A stretch of 64,000 nucleotides of DNA, taken from Heterodera schachtii. Its lineage: Eukaryota > Nematoda > Chromadorea > Rhabditida > Heteroderidae. Where the stretch lies: positions 344,652-408,651 of the forward strand of contig SIJG01000086.1 of assembly GCA_023374025.1 (NCBI GenBank). The letters are read 5' to 3'. A model generated the notes under the pieces. That model saw only the letters and a list, made by a program, of their open reading frames with translations, made no database searches and was not told the DNA's origin. Position numbers and translations under genes: made by a program. Shown piece by piece: positions 11,503-22,373 of this stretch (the stretch's first letter is position 1; every line of letters starts with the position of its first letter).

Positions 11503-11631
11503 GTGGCTCTACAACAATTAAAAAGTATTATTAATTTAATATCATACAAAAATTTAAAAACAAAAACTAAATCCAGAAGAAAGCTTAAAGGAAAACACCC
11601 CACCGAACGAACAAGACGTGAGTTGCTTTAA
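11503..11631 (+). CDS. Candidate terminal exon rich in basic residues
   Basis: A good acceptor (TTTAATTTTTTAATCAG, ending 11502) leads into a 42-codon frame. It starts VALQQLKSIINLISYKN and ends KGKHPTERTRRELL before TAA 11629-11631. The C-terminal half is strongly basic (KTKTKSRRKLKG). The minus strand and another plus frame are also open here, so the strand is uncertain. The product is not recognised. Confidence 0.3.
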   Translation: MALQQLKSIINLISYKNLKTKTKSRRKLKGKHPTERTRRELL

Positions 11632-12260
11632 AAATAAAATTATTTCATAGAACGTCAATTTAAAAATATAAAATAAATGAAGTAACAGTTTCAAAGTTTT
11701 ACAAAAAAAAACTTTTTTTTAATTTGTGAAATTAAAAAATAATATTTATTTATTAGAAAATTTATTAAAAGATAGCATCAATTAATAAAATAAAAAACAA
11801 TAATTTAACGGGAAAACACTAATGAAAATTTAACCAATTAAGTGAATATGCACATATTCAATAATCCATTAAATATAATTGTCAAATGATTATGTTTATT
11901 ATATATAACCTAAATTTAGTTTTAATAATTGCGTTTCATCGTTGCTTACTTTACGACAACTGAAAACCAAATTTCATATCAAGGTGAGTTTACTTATTAA
12001 ATACATTAATTTTATTTACCGTTTTTTACTGTTTCTAAATGGGTTTTTAAATAATTTTCAGCTTTCTACAATTTATTTTTATAAATAATAAATTTATTTA
12101 TTTATTTATGAAAGTAATTATTTAAATAAAATTATCATATATTTATGAAAAATATTAAAAAATTCTGCTTTCACATGATTTTATGGAAAGTAGAAGATAT
12201 TTAACTAAGTTTGGTTTTTTCTATATTTTTTTGAATTGTCATTGTTATTATTATTTATAG

Positions 12261-12452
12261 GTTCATTACTTTTGCATATTTCCTTTAATTTTATATCATA
12301 CATATATTATAATAAAAAAGACAAAAAAATGGAATAGCATTTTTGTTCGACAGGGAGAATTTTGGAGTAAAAATGCTTTTTTAAAAAATATTTTTAAATT
12401 TGAATTAAGTTTTTTATTTTTCATGTATTCGTGCTCTAAAATATTATATTAA
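12261..12452 (+). CDS. Candidate exon of 63 codons, unknown product
   Basis: After TTATTATTTATAG (ending 12260) the frame is open for 63 codons to TAA 12450-12452. It reads VHYFCIFPLILYHTYIIIKK, then KKWNSIFVRQGEFWSKN and FFMYSCSK. It has no in-frame ATG near its start, so it would have to be an internal or terminal exon. An internal acceptor (TTTTTGTTCGACAG, before GGAGAATTTTGG) gives a shorter alternative in the same frame. The product is unknown. Confidence 0.3.
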   Translation, partial: VHYFCIFPLILYHTYIIIKKTKKWNSIFVRQGEFWSKNAFLKNIFKFELSFLFFMYSCSKILY

Positions 12453-12776
12453 TATAATTTGGATAGTTTTCATTAAAATAATTGTTGTTAAAAATTTTGT
12501 GATATTTACTTCATTTTTTTGTGAATTTCTATTTAAAATAGCAATCTTTTTTTTTCTCAAATCAGTAAAATTTTTATTTATACAGCTATATAAGATTGAT
12601 TACTTTTATATTGTATTCAGAAGTTAAGGTGTTTGTCAATAATTAAGTGATTAAAAAAGGAGGACAATACAGTAGAATATTTAGTCAATAAATTAACTAA
12701 ATTGATGGTCTATTTTCTTTAATTCTAAGCTTTTTTTTCAACTTATGCTATTTAATTAAATTTAAATCGTTAATAA

Positions 12777-12905
12777 ATGAAATTTGTTGCGTTTTATGTG
12801 AATAATGATTTTTTCCATTTACACATAAAAATGGAACAAAAATGCACCCGTGTTGGAATTTTGCTGTATTCAATTCATTTTGGTGCTTTTGTACAAATTT
12901 TTTAA
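12777..12905 (+). CDS. Small ATG-initiated ORF, unknown product
   Basis: This is a complete frame of 42 codons from ATG 12777 to TAA 12903. It starts MKFVAFYVNNDFFHLHIKM and continues EQKCTRVGILLYSIHFGA. Composition (C, T, R, V, G, H) is better than background and the patch is locally GC-richer. It lies 325 bp downstream of the 12261-12452 candidate on the same strand and could belong to the same transcript. No family is recognised. Confidence 0.35.
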   Translation: MKFVAFYVNNDFFHLHIKMEQKCTRVGILLYSIHFGAFVQIF

Positions 12906-13008
12906 CCAAAACTCTTTATTTTTTATTTTTATTTGATTTAATTTAGTAGCAGATATAAATAAAACACTGTTATTTGTCTCCTTTTTTATAATGAAACTAG
13001 TTCTACAT

Positions 13009-13615
13009 AAAATGCTTAAAAACGGTCATAATCGATGTAAAAAAAAATTAGAAATGTGTCGGAAAATAGAATTGGGGGCGCGCTTGCCCTTTTTCAGGTT
13101 GAAAAGTGCCGGAATTAGAGTGCCAAACTCAGCTGGCACTCAAGTGACCGCACTATAAAAAGCACTTAAAAAAAATTTTAAATAATTTTTCTAGTGTAAT
13201 TTGGCGCTGATCACGAATATGACCTTTATTTTGTAAAATTCTAAATCCCGAACCCGAATTCGAACAAAAATTTGAAATTTCAAATAAAAATTTTTGAACA
13301 AATTTAGTATCATTCGAAAGCTCTTAACGCGCGAAGTCTTATTTGAAATTTCGAATTTTTTGTTCGAATTCGGGTTCGGGATCCAGAATTTTACAAAATA
13401 AAGGTCATCTTCGTGATCAGCGCCATAAAAATCCTAGAAAATATTTAAATATTTTTTGTGTGTTTTTATAGTGCGGTCACTTGAGTCCCAGCTGAGTTTG
13501 GCACTCCAATTCCGGCACTGTCTCGGCCTGAAAAAGGGCAAGCGCGCCCCTAAATCTATTTATCCAACCCATTTCAAACCTTTTTACATCGATTCTGACC
13601 GTTTTAAGCATTTTT
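13009..13615. mobile_element. Near-perfect 607-bp palindromic element
   Basis: The left arm (13009-13300) and right arm (about 13335-13615) are reverse complements nearly throughout. Outer ends read ATGCTTAAAAACGGTCA on the left and TGACCGTTTTAAGCAT on the right. Inside are GGGCGCGCTTGCCCTTTTTC, TGCCAAACTCAGCTGG, TGGCGCTGATCACGAA and CGAACCCGAATTCGAACA, each with its mirror. A short spacer with GAAAGCTCTTAACGCGCGAAG separates the arms. There is no coding capacity and no obvious target duplication. Related fragments sit at 34094-34150 and 35425-35505. Confidence 0.85.
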
Positions 13616-14285
13616 GAGTTTGGGGCCTATGATCAATATTTTCCTTGATTTCTCCTATTCGTTTTTCTTTTCAATCCACTAAATTTAATTATAATAAATT
13701 TATTTATCATGTTAAAAAGCTTTCCAACAATTAAATTCTTTGATATTATTATGTCTTTAATTTCGTATCTATGGGTAATAACCCTTTTATAAAGTAAAAT
13801 AAATTTTAAATTGTATTGGTAATTTTTTTTTAATTAAGTATAGTCATTGCAAATCGTTGGTAGCCAAAAATAATAAGAATTATTTTTTTATTATTTAAAT
13901 TTCATCATATTTTTATTAATTCAAATAAAAGTTAAAATCAACTTTACAAACGAAAAATCTAAGGATAATCTCCGAGTGAATAATTGCAAATGATTAATAT
14001 ACATTTATCAAATCAATAAACATCTCAATAGAATAAAGTGATTATTAAAACAAATCAGTTAAATAATATTTCGCTGCGATTCCAAAAAAATCTTAATCAA
14101 GGACTTAGTAAATCTAGATTTAATCGAACATAGAAGAATAATTCAATAATACACCTTTAATCTAAGAAATAATAAAAGGCACAATTTACAAAACTTGTTA
14201 TCTCTATATTATTTTAATATACTTTCCAAATATTTTAATTTACCTTAATTCTACGCATTGAGTATTTATTGGTAAATTTTTTAAT
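13616..14285. other. AT-rich stretch, nothing supported
   Basis: Mixed A- and T-rich sequence between two mobile elements. I see no coding-like patch or repeat. Confidence 0.4.
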
Positions 14286-14915
14286 GTAATCAATAGGGAT
14301 CATTTATTTATGTAAGAAAAATCGCGAAATATGTAAATAAAATATGTATAAAAAACACTAAAATATGTATGAAATATGTACAAAAATCCAAAAATATGTA
14401 CTAAAATATGTAAATTAAATTTTTTAAATGGTGATTTTTTGGAAAAAAATTCTTTCTAAAGGGTGAAATAGGCACAAATTGCCATAAAAATGACCTAAAT
14501 AGGCTTAAAATTATCTTTTAGTAATTTAAAAATTAATTTTTGGTATTCCATTTTTGAAAAAAAAAAACTATTTTTTGGGGCACATTTTCAAAAAATTTTT
14601 TTGCTTTTCGCAAAAAATTTCTATAAATTCTCAAAATTTTGGATATTTTTGAGGGTATTTCATAAAAAAATTCCTTAAAAATTCTCAAAAAATGCAAAAT
14701 ATGTACGAAAAAATGCGAAAAAGTCCAAAATATGTATAAAAATATGTTCATATGTAATATGTAGAAAAATCCGAAAATATTTAAAAATATGTAAATAAAA
14801 GTTCCAACTTTTGTTCGCAAACACAAAAAAGAAAGTGTTTTTCCTACTAATTAGGCTATGGAGAATCCAGGAAAAAAACATGTATTTACATAAAAAAATG
14901 ATCCCTAGTAATCAA
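14286..14915. mobile_element. hAT-like non-autonomous element with intact ends and 8-bp duplication
   Basis: A perfect target duplication GTAATCAA flanks the element (14286-14293 and 14908-14915). Its ends are inverted repeats: TAGGGATCATTTATTTATGT at the left and its near-complement ACATAAAAAAATGATCCCTA at the right. The 614-bp body (14294-14907) holds no transposase. Towards both ends it is built of AAATATGTA units (for example 14330-14420 and 14695-14800). The unbroken duplication suggests fairly recent insertion of a MITE driven by an hAT transposase elsewhere. Confidence 0.9.
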
Positions 14916-14965
14916 ATAATTAAAATTGAAATTATATTTATTTCCTTTTTAAAATTATACTTTGA

Positions 14966-15085
14966 GCTGTAAAGGTTGTTTTTGATGAACGGTTAAATGT
15001 GCACTTTGAAGTTTATTCTTTTCTATTTATTATAATCTTGATCGGTTTTGGACAAACTGTTCGAACTCCTAGAGGAGACTCCTGA
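14966..15085 (+). CDS. Candidate exon, unknown product
   Basis: A 39-codon frame ends at TGA 15083-15085. It reads AVKVVFDERLNVHFEVYSFL, then a hydrophobic IIILIGFG, then QTVRTPRGDS. The charged first half and the TVRTPRGDS tail look coding. There is no in-frame ATG, and a plausible acceptor is only AAAATTATACTTTGAG. It starts 51 bp beyond the hAT-like element. The product is unknown. Confidence 0.25.
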   Translation, partial: AVKVVFDERLNVHFEVYSFLFIIILIGFGQTVRTPRGDS

Positions 15086-15542
15086 CCATTTAAATAATAA
15101 AAATTACTCTTAAAAGTATAATTTTGATTATGATCTTTCATAATTTTTTCTTCTTTTTCTTTATTTATTTGATAATTAATTAATAAATAAATGCATTTCT
15201 AGTGCATCAATGTTGTCTTGAGGAGAATGATCTCGAATTTATATTACTCTTAAAGATTAAATAATCTTTTAATTTTGAATAAAGTATGATTTATTTATTT
15301 ATAAATTTTTTTATGATTAGAGGTGAATACTTAAAAACGAAAATACCGCATATTGCTTAATAATATTTTTAAGTGTTTGTTAAGTGAATTAATAATTTTA
15401 TTTAAATATCTTTTTAAATTTGAATTAAAATATATAATAGATAAAGGGACCGAAAATTTTTCATAATTACAAATGATTAAATTGAAGACTATAAATTTCA
15501 GAAATTATTAATAAAAATATATTTTAAACTTTCTTACGATTA

Positions 15543-15948
15543 ATATTTTGGATTTTTTCGCATTTTTTTCGTACATATTTTACAATTTTTGAGAATTTTT
15601 AAGGAATTCTTTTATTAAATGCCCCAAAAAATATCCAAAATAACACAATTTTTTCAAAAATTTAAGAATTTATAGAAATTTCTTGTGAAAATCTAATATT
15701 TTTTCTTGAAAATGTATCCTAAAAAATGGTTTTTTTTCAAAAAACTGATACCAAAGGTTAATTTTTAAATACTAAATGTTGGACTATTTAGGTCATTTTT
15801 ATTGCATTTGTGCGTATTTAGTCTTTAAGAAGAATTAAAAAAAACCATTTAAAAATTTTATTTACATATTTTAGTACATATTTGGGCATTTTTGTACATA
15901 TTTTATTTACATATTTCGCGATTTTCTTACATAAAAAAAGAAGCCCTA
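15543..15948. mobile_element. Truncated inverted copy of the 14.3-kb hAT-like element
   Basis: Reverse-complemented, this matches the 14294-14725 part of the intact element, including CGCGAAATATGTAAATAAA and the CCTTAAAAATTCTCAAAA region. It ends at 15948 in a degenerate terminus, TAGGGCTTCTTTTTTTATG on the minus strand. About 180 bp of the far end are missing. It lies 0.6 kb from the intact copy in opposite orientation. Confidence 0.8.
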
Positions 15949-17203
15949 ATGATTATTATCTAACATTTATTTTTCAATTTATTTTTAATAATATTTTACT
16001 TTACTCTGCTTTAAAATACATTTTTCTGCGAGTATTATTTATGCTTAAATACAAAGTTTTATGTTTTTTTGCGCTTGGTGCTGATAAATGAAGTTTGCAA
16101 AATATTTATTATTATTATTATTTTATTTTTTTCCAATTTGAATATTATATAGGCAGTTTATCTCGTTTGATAAAATATTTTTTTGCTTCAAAATTTTTAC
16201 CATTTTTTTTGGGAAATAAATATTTTTAAATTAATAATATTTCAAATGTTAAATTTACTTTATTATTATAAATTACAAATTAGATACAATTTTCATTAAA
16301 TCCCTTAGTTGATTGCTTAAATAATTTTTAATTAATTGCATAATTAACAAAATGGCTTCATTCTTTAATTTTTATACTTGTATGAATCGAACAATTATGG
16401 AATAATTCTTCTGACAGGTTAAGTTCCTCACTTTTTTTCTCATGCTGAAAAATCAAGCGCATTGATTCATTCACTGGGAGTTTATGTTTATTAATTCTTT
16501 TTATTATTTTTAATTTATTGTAATAATACCAAGAAGTTATTATTTTTAGTAAATTTGCTTTAACATTAAGGCAATTTTTTTATGTTTGGTTTTTAAATCC
16601 AAAAATATAATAAAAATTTCTTATTAACAAAATCATTCCAAAATTGTAGAAAATTATTTTCTTTTGACTTTAGCGTATACACAATATTTATGAACCGCTT
16701 TATGTATTTGTTATTGAAGTATTGGGAAATCCAATAAAATAAAATTAGTTAAATAAATTGAACTATTTAAAAACCAATTAAATAAATATAATTTAAATAA
16801 ATAAATAATTGAAGTAATTCTTATTGACTATCTGAAAAGGAAGTCAATACTTATCAATCTGTTCAATTAAATTTTTTTTTACCTGAATGTGTACATTTAG
16901 TTTAAAATTTGTTTCTTATTTTTTAACCTTTAGATTGTCACCATTTTTTTTTCATATTCCTTGGGTTTCTATTTAATAGTTCGTGAATTTAAAAATAAAA
17001 ATTATTAAATAATTTTTAATTTAAAATATTTATAATAAAAATTTAATTTTTTAATTACTAAATGAAAATCACTATTTTAAATTCCTAATTGACAATTATT
17101 AAAATCTCAAATTTTTAATCATTATTTAATTATTAAAATTTACATTAAGGCATTTTCTCACTTTTAATTATTTATTTCCATATTTTTTACAAAAATTTTT
17201 TAG
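15949..17203. other. AT-rich stretch with one minus-strand open patch
   Basis: At 16358-16461 (minus) a frame with ATG at 16459-16461 reads MRLIFQHEKKSEELNLSEEL and ends SIHTSIKIKE. It also contains an internal TTTTTCAG acceptor at 16445-16452. It opposes the local T-rich strand bias and may be chance. Nothing else is supported. Confidence 0.25.
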
Positions 17204-17286
17204 AAAAAGAACTATCCAGAGTTCGTCAAACTACTGATTTTTTTGAACGTAGAATTGGGCCATTAATGACCTTTTGCCTCATTTAA
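17204..17286 (+). CDS. Candidate terminal exon, unknown product
   Basis: A T-rich acceptor (CAAAAATTTTTTAG, ending 17203) is followed by a frame reading (E)KELSRVRQTTDFFERRIGP then LMTFCLI, stop TAA 17284-17286. Charged and polar residues dominate and GC is raised. A second frame (KKNYPEFVKLLIFLNVELGH) is open over the same patch, so the frame is not settled. The product is unknown. Confidence 0.3.
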
Positions 17287-18145
17287 ATTAATTATTTATT
17301 TCAATAAATGGTTTAACCATAATTTTTTTTTTGATTAATACTTTTTATTCTGCAAATTTAACAATAATTTTGATTCGAAAATATTGTATTTCTTCAAATT
17401 TTATTAATTAATTTTAAATAAATTACAATTATATGACTGTAACACTTGATAAAGGATAATTTGAAATTTATATTTTTAATTTAATTTTATATTAATAAAT
17501 TCTTATTAATTGTTAGAAATTTTATTTATTTTACTATTACACAAATAAACACCGTGTGCTGAATTGGTTTTTTGTCCAATTCTTCTTGAGTTATTCTTCT
17601 TTTCTTATAGTTTTAATCTAATTGAATTTAATCTTTATTTTTATTCTTTTCAGCTTTATAAAAAAATTTTTTGTATATTATATAAAGAAATTTATGTCAT
17701 GCATTATTTAATGAAACCCTTTTTTTAATAAATTAAATGAATTTTTTCACGTTCATCATGGTTGATATTTAAATTTTGGGTTATTTGTTTTTAAAATTTA
17801 ATCAGTGAGATAATATGCCTTCATAACATTCCCGGCTGTCACTTCTGAGTTTATTAATTTAAATTTTTGTTATTTTTGTTTTTTTAAATTTCTATATTTT
17901 TAGAACCACTTAGTTATAGTTAAATTTAGTTTTTATTTAATTAGATAATGTTAATTTGTTGTCCAATTGATGGAACAATCTTTTTATAATAAATTATTAT
18001 TTTGTTATATTAATATTTAGTGTATTTGATAATTATTCTATAAAAAGTATTTTCTGAAACTTAGATGGTAGATTCTTTTTTGTAAATTTTTTAAGTTTTA
18101 CTTTCTTTTATGGTCCACTCGCGACATCTTTCTGGATTTACACTA

Positions 18146-18345
18146 GAGACCGGACGGGATCGGGATCCCGCGGGATTTTTTCGGGATCCCGCGGTATTAA
18201 ATTCGTGATTCCGACCTCTGAATCCTCCCGAGCGATTTTTAAATTCATTGGGTTTGATCGGGATTGGGATTTCATCGAGATCCCGAATCGTGATCCTTCC
18301 CGTCCATTTTACCAATCCCGCGAGATCCCGCGGGATTGAAGTCAC
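18146..18345. mobile_element. Fragment of hAT-type element made of GGGATCCCG units
   Basis: The segment opens with TAGAGACCGGACGGGATC, the same kind of end as the element at 9421. It continues as a degenerate array of the palindrome CGGGATCCCGCGGGAT (18150-18200, 18255-18340). It is far richer in G+C than anything within 10 kb. The opposite terminus and a target duplication are not found. The 84-codon minus frame across it (rich in R, P, I and G) is a by-product of the array. Confidence 0.65.
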
Positions 18346-18723
18346 GATAATTTTTCAAAAAATCTACATTTTTTTAGCATATTTAAATATTATATACTAA
18401 GTATAAGAACTTGTATGAATATTTTATTCTTATAATTTTCACATTTCACTAATTAATTTATTGGATCACTCAGGTAATTTAAAATTTTTGCTATTTTTGC
18501 GTCCTACAATTTTTAAATATAAGAACAGTCATTAATTATATTAATACTTATTTTTAATAAATTCTTTAAAAATTTTAGTCAATAAATTAAAATATTCAAG
18601 TTTTTTCTTCATTATGTTTTTAGGTTAAATTAAAACAATAATTTATGAGTTTTTTCATGTAAAAATTCTTAGGGTTAATTATTTTGTACCATTTTTATTT
18701 AATGCTTTATTTTGTGGGAATCC

Positions 18724-18810
18724 ATGTTTTTTTTGGCAATTGTTACTTCAGGTTTTACTCGTAAAATGGAATACATACAATCGTATTCGGGTGCGGAGAC
18801 CCTTTTTTAG
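18724..18810 (+). CDS. Small ORF or terminal exon, unknown product
   Basis: The ATG frame of 28 codons begins MFFLAIVTSG and continues FTRKMEYIQSYSGAETLF before TAG 18808-18810. A strong acceptor TTGTTACTTCAG sits inside, ending at 18751, so the real start may be an exon beginning FTRKMEY. The region around CGTATTCGGGTGCGGAGACC is GC-rich. The product is not recognised. Confidence 0.3.
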   Translation: MFFLAIVTSGFTRKMEYIQSYSGAETLF

Positions 18811-19159
18811 TTTTTATACTAATTGATTTATTGCTTTTAATTTCATTTTCTAATTTTTTCAATCAAATATTAAAAAGTTTTTTTAAAAAGATTTTATTTA
18901 TGTTTTTATTAGTAGAAACTTTCTAATAAGTAAAAACATTATAAAATTTTCATTTGTATTTTTTACTGTTGAGGTTGATATGTTATATTATAATCAATGA
19001 TTGTTATCAAATTTAATTCAATGATAATTGGTTATTAATTTATTGGTTTTAAAAAAAATCAAATCTTATTACTTATTCAGTTTTGGTAAGTGGGTTTAAT
19101 ATCGTTTTTTAAGTAAAAATTTTTATGAATAAAAAAATAAAATTAAAAATTTTTTGTTT

Positions 19160-19312
19160 ATTCATTAAAAGTTTGACACGACGTAACTCGGCACTCGTAA
19201 TAATTTGGAAGAAAAAGAATCCTATGCGAGCTCTATTCACCCACTAATTTGTAAGTTTAATTCGGAAATCCCACGGACACCTGGGAAAGCTTCCTTTGTT
19301 AGCCTTTTCGAT
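19160..19312. mobile_element. Solo arm of the foldback family
   Basis: The sequence matches the right arm of the 2-kb foldback element: TTTGACACGACGTAACTCGG, then TATTCACCCACTAATTTG, TTCGGAAATCCCACGGACAC and the end CTTCCTTTGTTAG. It lacks the tRNA-like segment and the mate arm. A frame at 19205-19492 starts inside it, so its first third is repeat-derived. Confidence 0.75.
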
Positions 19313-19354
19313 TCTTGTTTTTTTATTGTATTTTATAAAACTATTTGTGATTTT

Positions 19355-19492
19355 ATGACAGGAAATTTAAACATTGCTATAATTTCATACTCAAATTTAA
19401 ATCTTACTGTGATTTACACAGTAATATATTTTACTCACTCGCTAAAGAGGGTAAAAGCCTTTTTGGGCTTTTGTAAAACATTTAAATTATAA
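19355..19492 (+). CDS. Doubtful small ORF next to a solo foldback arm
   Basis: ATG 19355 to TAA gives 45 codons: MTGNLNIAIISYSNLNLTVI, then THSLKRVKAFLGFCKT. A perfect 7-bp hairpin (AAAAGCC TTTTTG GGCTTTT) lies near its end. Composition is only slightly better than background, and it may be noise. Confidence 0.2.
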   Translation: MTGNLNIAIISYSNLNLTVIYTVIYFTHSLKRVKAFLGFCKTFKL

Positions 19493-20151
19493 ATTTATAT
19501 TATTTTAAATAATAGAAATAGTCATTAAATGCATCATCAGTAAGAAGATCGCTTAGCTATTTTTACATTAAAATTTTATTTATTTTATAAATCACGTACC
19601 CCATTACGGCACATTCTGCAACAAGTGGGACTGTTTTTCCTTATTGATATACGTATTAATACCATTTGATAAATTTATATATTTTTTTATTTTTTGGTAT
19701 TATGTGGAAGAAAAGTTCGCCGATAAAATATTTTAAAATAAATTAAATAACTTTGGTGAGATATTTATTTTCATTTCAATGTTTTAAGAATTTATATTTA
19801 TTATATTAAGTATTCAGGAAACAAAATCATTCATACATAAAGAGAGTGTCAGTTCAAAAATGTATTTAGGTAATTCATTTATGTTGTAAGTTGATTAAGA
19901 ACATAAAAAGATTAGTCAAAAATTGAATTAATTAAAAATTTTTTTTATTTTATCTTGGATATTGAGTATTATTAAATGTTTTATATTGTCATAGTTCAAT
20001 TATAATATAGATTTTTTAAAATTTCATTGAATACATTATTTTATAACCTTAATATTTTGTTATAAAGTATTAATATAATTATTGTTTTCTCTTTATAAAC
20101 TATTATTTGGTCATATATAATATTTTATATAATTTCTGACTTATTATTGTA

Positions 20152-20292
20152 TTACGAAGCTTTGCGAATGAATTTAATTTTAAATAAACAGTAAAAACAA
20201 CTATTTTTGTCAGCTTTCTCATTATTCAAATTCTTGTCCACTTCAGAATCAAACTCATATATTTGGCACAATAACAAAACAATTTTGGCACA
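20152..20292 (-). CDS. Candidate terminal exon, 46 residues, unknown product
   Basis: On the minus strand a clear acceptor (TATTTTTCATCATAG) ends at 20293. The frame then runs 46 codons to TAA 20152-20154. It reads CAKIVLLLCQIYEFDSEVDK, then NLNNEKADKNSCFYC and ends FIRKAS. The acidic/polar middle, four cysteines and full-length openness make it one of the better exon candidates. It lies at the start of an A-rich block, where the minus strand is T-rich. The upstream exon is not identified and no family is recognised. Confidence 0.45.
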   Translation of the reverse strand, partial: CAKIVLLLCQIYEFDSEVDKNLNNEKADKNSCFYCLFKIKFIRKAS

Positions 20293-21744
20293 CTATGATG
20301 AAAAATATCAAAATCTTAACAACAACAGAGTTTCTTAGTTTCCACATTTAAATAAATGATAATTTTAGTTAAATAAATAGTTTCTTGTCAATTATAAAAT
20401 AAAGGTACTTTAAAAAATAAAAACATTGATAACATTTTTATGAAATTGAAAAATTTAAATCTAGTTCAAGATAAAAAATGATTTTTAAATTATAAAATGT
20501 TATAAACAACAAAATTAATCAAAAATATATTTTTATTTCAATCCGAAATTTAAATAAAATTTGTTTAAATTCTAATTAAAATTAAAAAAACTGAATCTTA
20601 AAGCAAGGTTTAAGAGAAGGAAATAGTTGCGAAGAAGACAAGTAAAAAACATAAGAAAATTAGTATCAATTAAAGTGGTTCATAATTAAAAAAAACAATA
20701 AAATTAGATTAAAAAATGCTTATTAATAATTATTTTATAAGATAAATTAATTTAACATTGAAGAAACTTGAATTTAAGAATAGATAAATAAACTGAAAAT
20801 TAATAATTTTAAAGAAAATAAACAACGAAATAAATAAATAAGAAAATACAATATCGATAATTAGAAATAAAAATTGCTATATTGAGACCAAATTTAATCC
20901 ATTACCCAAATTATTAGTTGCATGTAAAAGAGTATAATCTAGTAAATTCGAAATGGATATACTCTTATAAGTTCAAATAAGCTATTAACCGAACTTAATT
21001 TTAATTAACAAAAAAATCATTAATTAAAAACACTCGATGTATGAATGTCTTTCTCTTGTAGAAAACAAAGTTTTTTTCTTTTCTATTTTTAGATTGCATG
21101 TTTAATAATATTGAAAAATTGTTTTTAATAATAATATGCATTTAATTATTTAATTTTTTAAATTATATTTTCTTTAAACATTTAAATTAATTTCTTAATT
21201 TAGGCAAAATTATTCTGAGATAATTTAAAAAAATTTTAAATTGTTTATAATAACACAAATTCATTCATTTCAATTAAAGACATTAACTTTGTCTAAATCA
21301 AGTAAGTGTTTTTCGATTTATTGATATAAATATGTTGTATAATCTAAATTATTATTGTTTATATCGTGTTTAGTTATTTATTTGTATAATTATTATTATT
21401 ATATTTAATAATTCATGCATGAACATATTTCCCGAATTTTTTGTTTCAATTTTCTTCTTTAAACCCATACATAATTAGCATAGACTCAACTTTTTCATTT
21501 TTCCTTACCATTCACAATTAACCAATTTGCATATGTAAAGCCTTTCTTTAATTCACATTCCCTAAATTTTCATAATTTGATAAATAATGGGCCGCGATAT
21601 ATGAGAATGTTTTATTTCTTAATGCTTTGAATTTATTCAATTACATGATTTTATTATGCGTTTAGATATTTATATTCTTGCAATAATTGGGTTTAAATTT
21701 AGAGCTCTCTTTGTCTTTGAGCTCTTTCTCATTTTTTCAAAACA
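20293..21744. other. AT-rich stretch, nothing firmly supported
   Basis: A-rich up to about 21.05 kb, then T-rich. A weak basic patch on the plus strand at 20630-20692 (LRRRQVKNIRKLVSIKVVHN) follows AAATAG. I see no repeat with a mate. Confidence 0.35.
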
Positions 21745-21933
21745 ATGTCATTTCGCGATAAATATTATTTTTTAAATATATATTATATTATTGTTATAAA
21801 CTTTAAATTTTATACATATGATCTTTTATTTGTATTCAAATTAAATTTTTGTTATTGCAATTATTTATTTGACGATTATTATAAGCTGGATTCATTCTTG
21901 TTTTCAACATCATGTGCTCTCTGCATTTCATGA
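21745..21933 (+). CDS. ATG-initiated ORF of 62 codons, unknown product
   Basis: The start MSFRDKYYFLNIYY sits just downstream of a pyrimidine-rich run (CTCTTTCTCATTTTTTC). The frame continues YTYDLLFVFKLNFCYCNYLF, DDYYKLDSF and ends TSCALCIS. Aromatic residues dominate and there is no clear signal peptide. Length is within chance expectation, but the start context and the tail look reasonable. The product is not recognised. Confidence 0.3.
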   Translation: MSFRDKYYFLNIYYIIVINFKFYTYDLLFVFKLNFCYCNYLFDDYYKLDSFLFSTSCALCIS

Positions 21934-22289
21934 ATATTTCGTTTAAGCAAGAGTTCAATATATGTAATTTAGTAAAACAAATCTTTTGAAATTATAATGA
22001 AATAATTTAATTCTTTTACAATTATTTTTTAAATATGTTTTAGTAATTTTAAAATTTTTAATAAAAATATATTTTTAAGATAAAGTGCAGTCTTTGATTC
22101 AAATAAAATAAATTAATTTTAAATTGAGTAAATTGTTAAAGATAATTATGGTTCGAATATTTTATTCTATGTTACTGTATTACTGCATTCTTGGTGTAAA
22201 AACAAAATGTTTGACTTTATATTAATATGAGTTCAAGTTTAATTTTTTAACATATCACCATTTAATACAAATACTTTCACTTGACAATT

Positions 22290-22373
22290 ATGCGTGTAAA
22301 CGTTGCAGCCGATTGTAGTTTAAGTTCGTTCATCATAGTCCAGGATGATTTATCCAATTTTATATTGTATTAG
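22290..22373 (+). CDS. Very small ORF, unknown product
   Basis: The frame of 27 codons reads MRVNVAADCSLSSFIIVQDD then LSNFILY, stop TAG. It lies in a locally GC-rich patch. The minus strand of the patch is open as well (SSWTMMNELKLQSAATFTR), so the coding strand, if any, is undecided. Confidence 0.2.
   Translation: MRVNVAADCSLSSFIIVQDDLSNFILY

Noticed and set aside
14533..14881. Minus-strand frames of 68-97 codons inside the hAT-like element
   Set aside because: They are translations of AAATATGTA and AAAATTT repeats (F/I/H-rich) and not a transposase.
18091..18345. 84-codon minus frame with many R, P and G
   Set aside because: It is produced by the GGGATCCCG array and shows no known domain.
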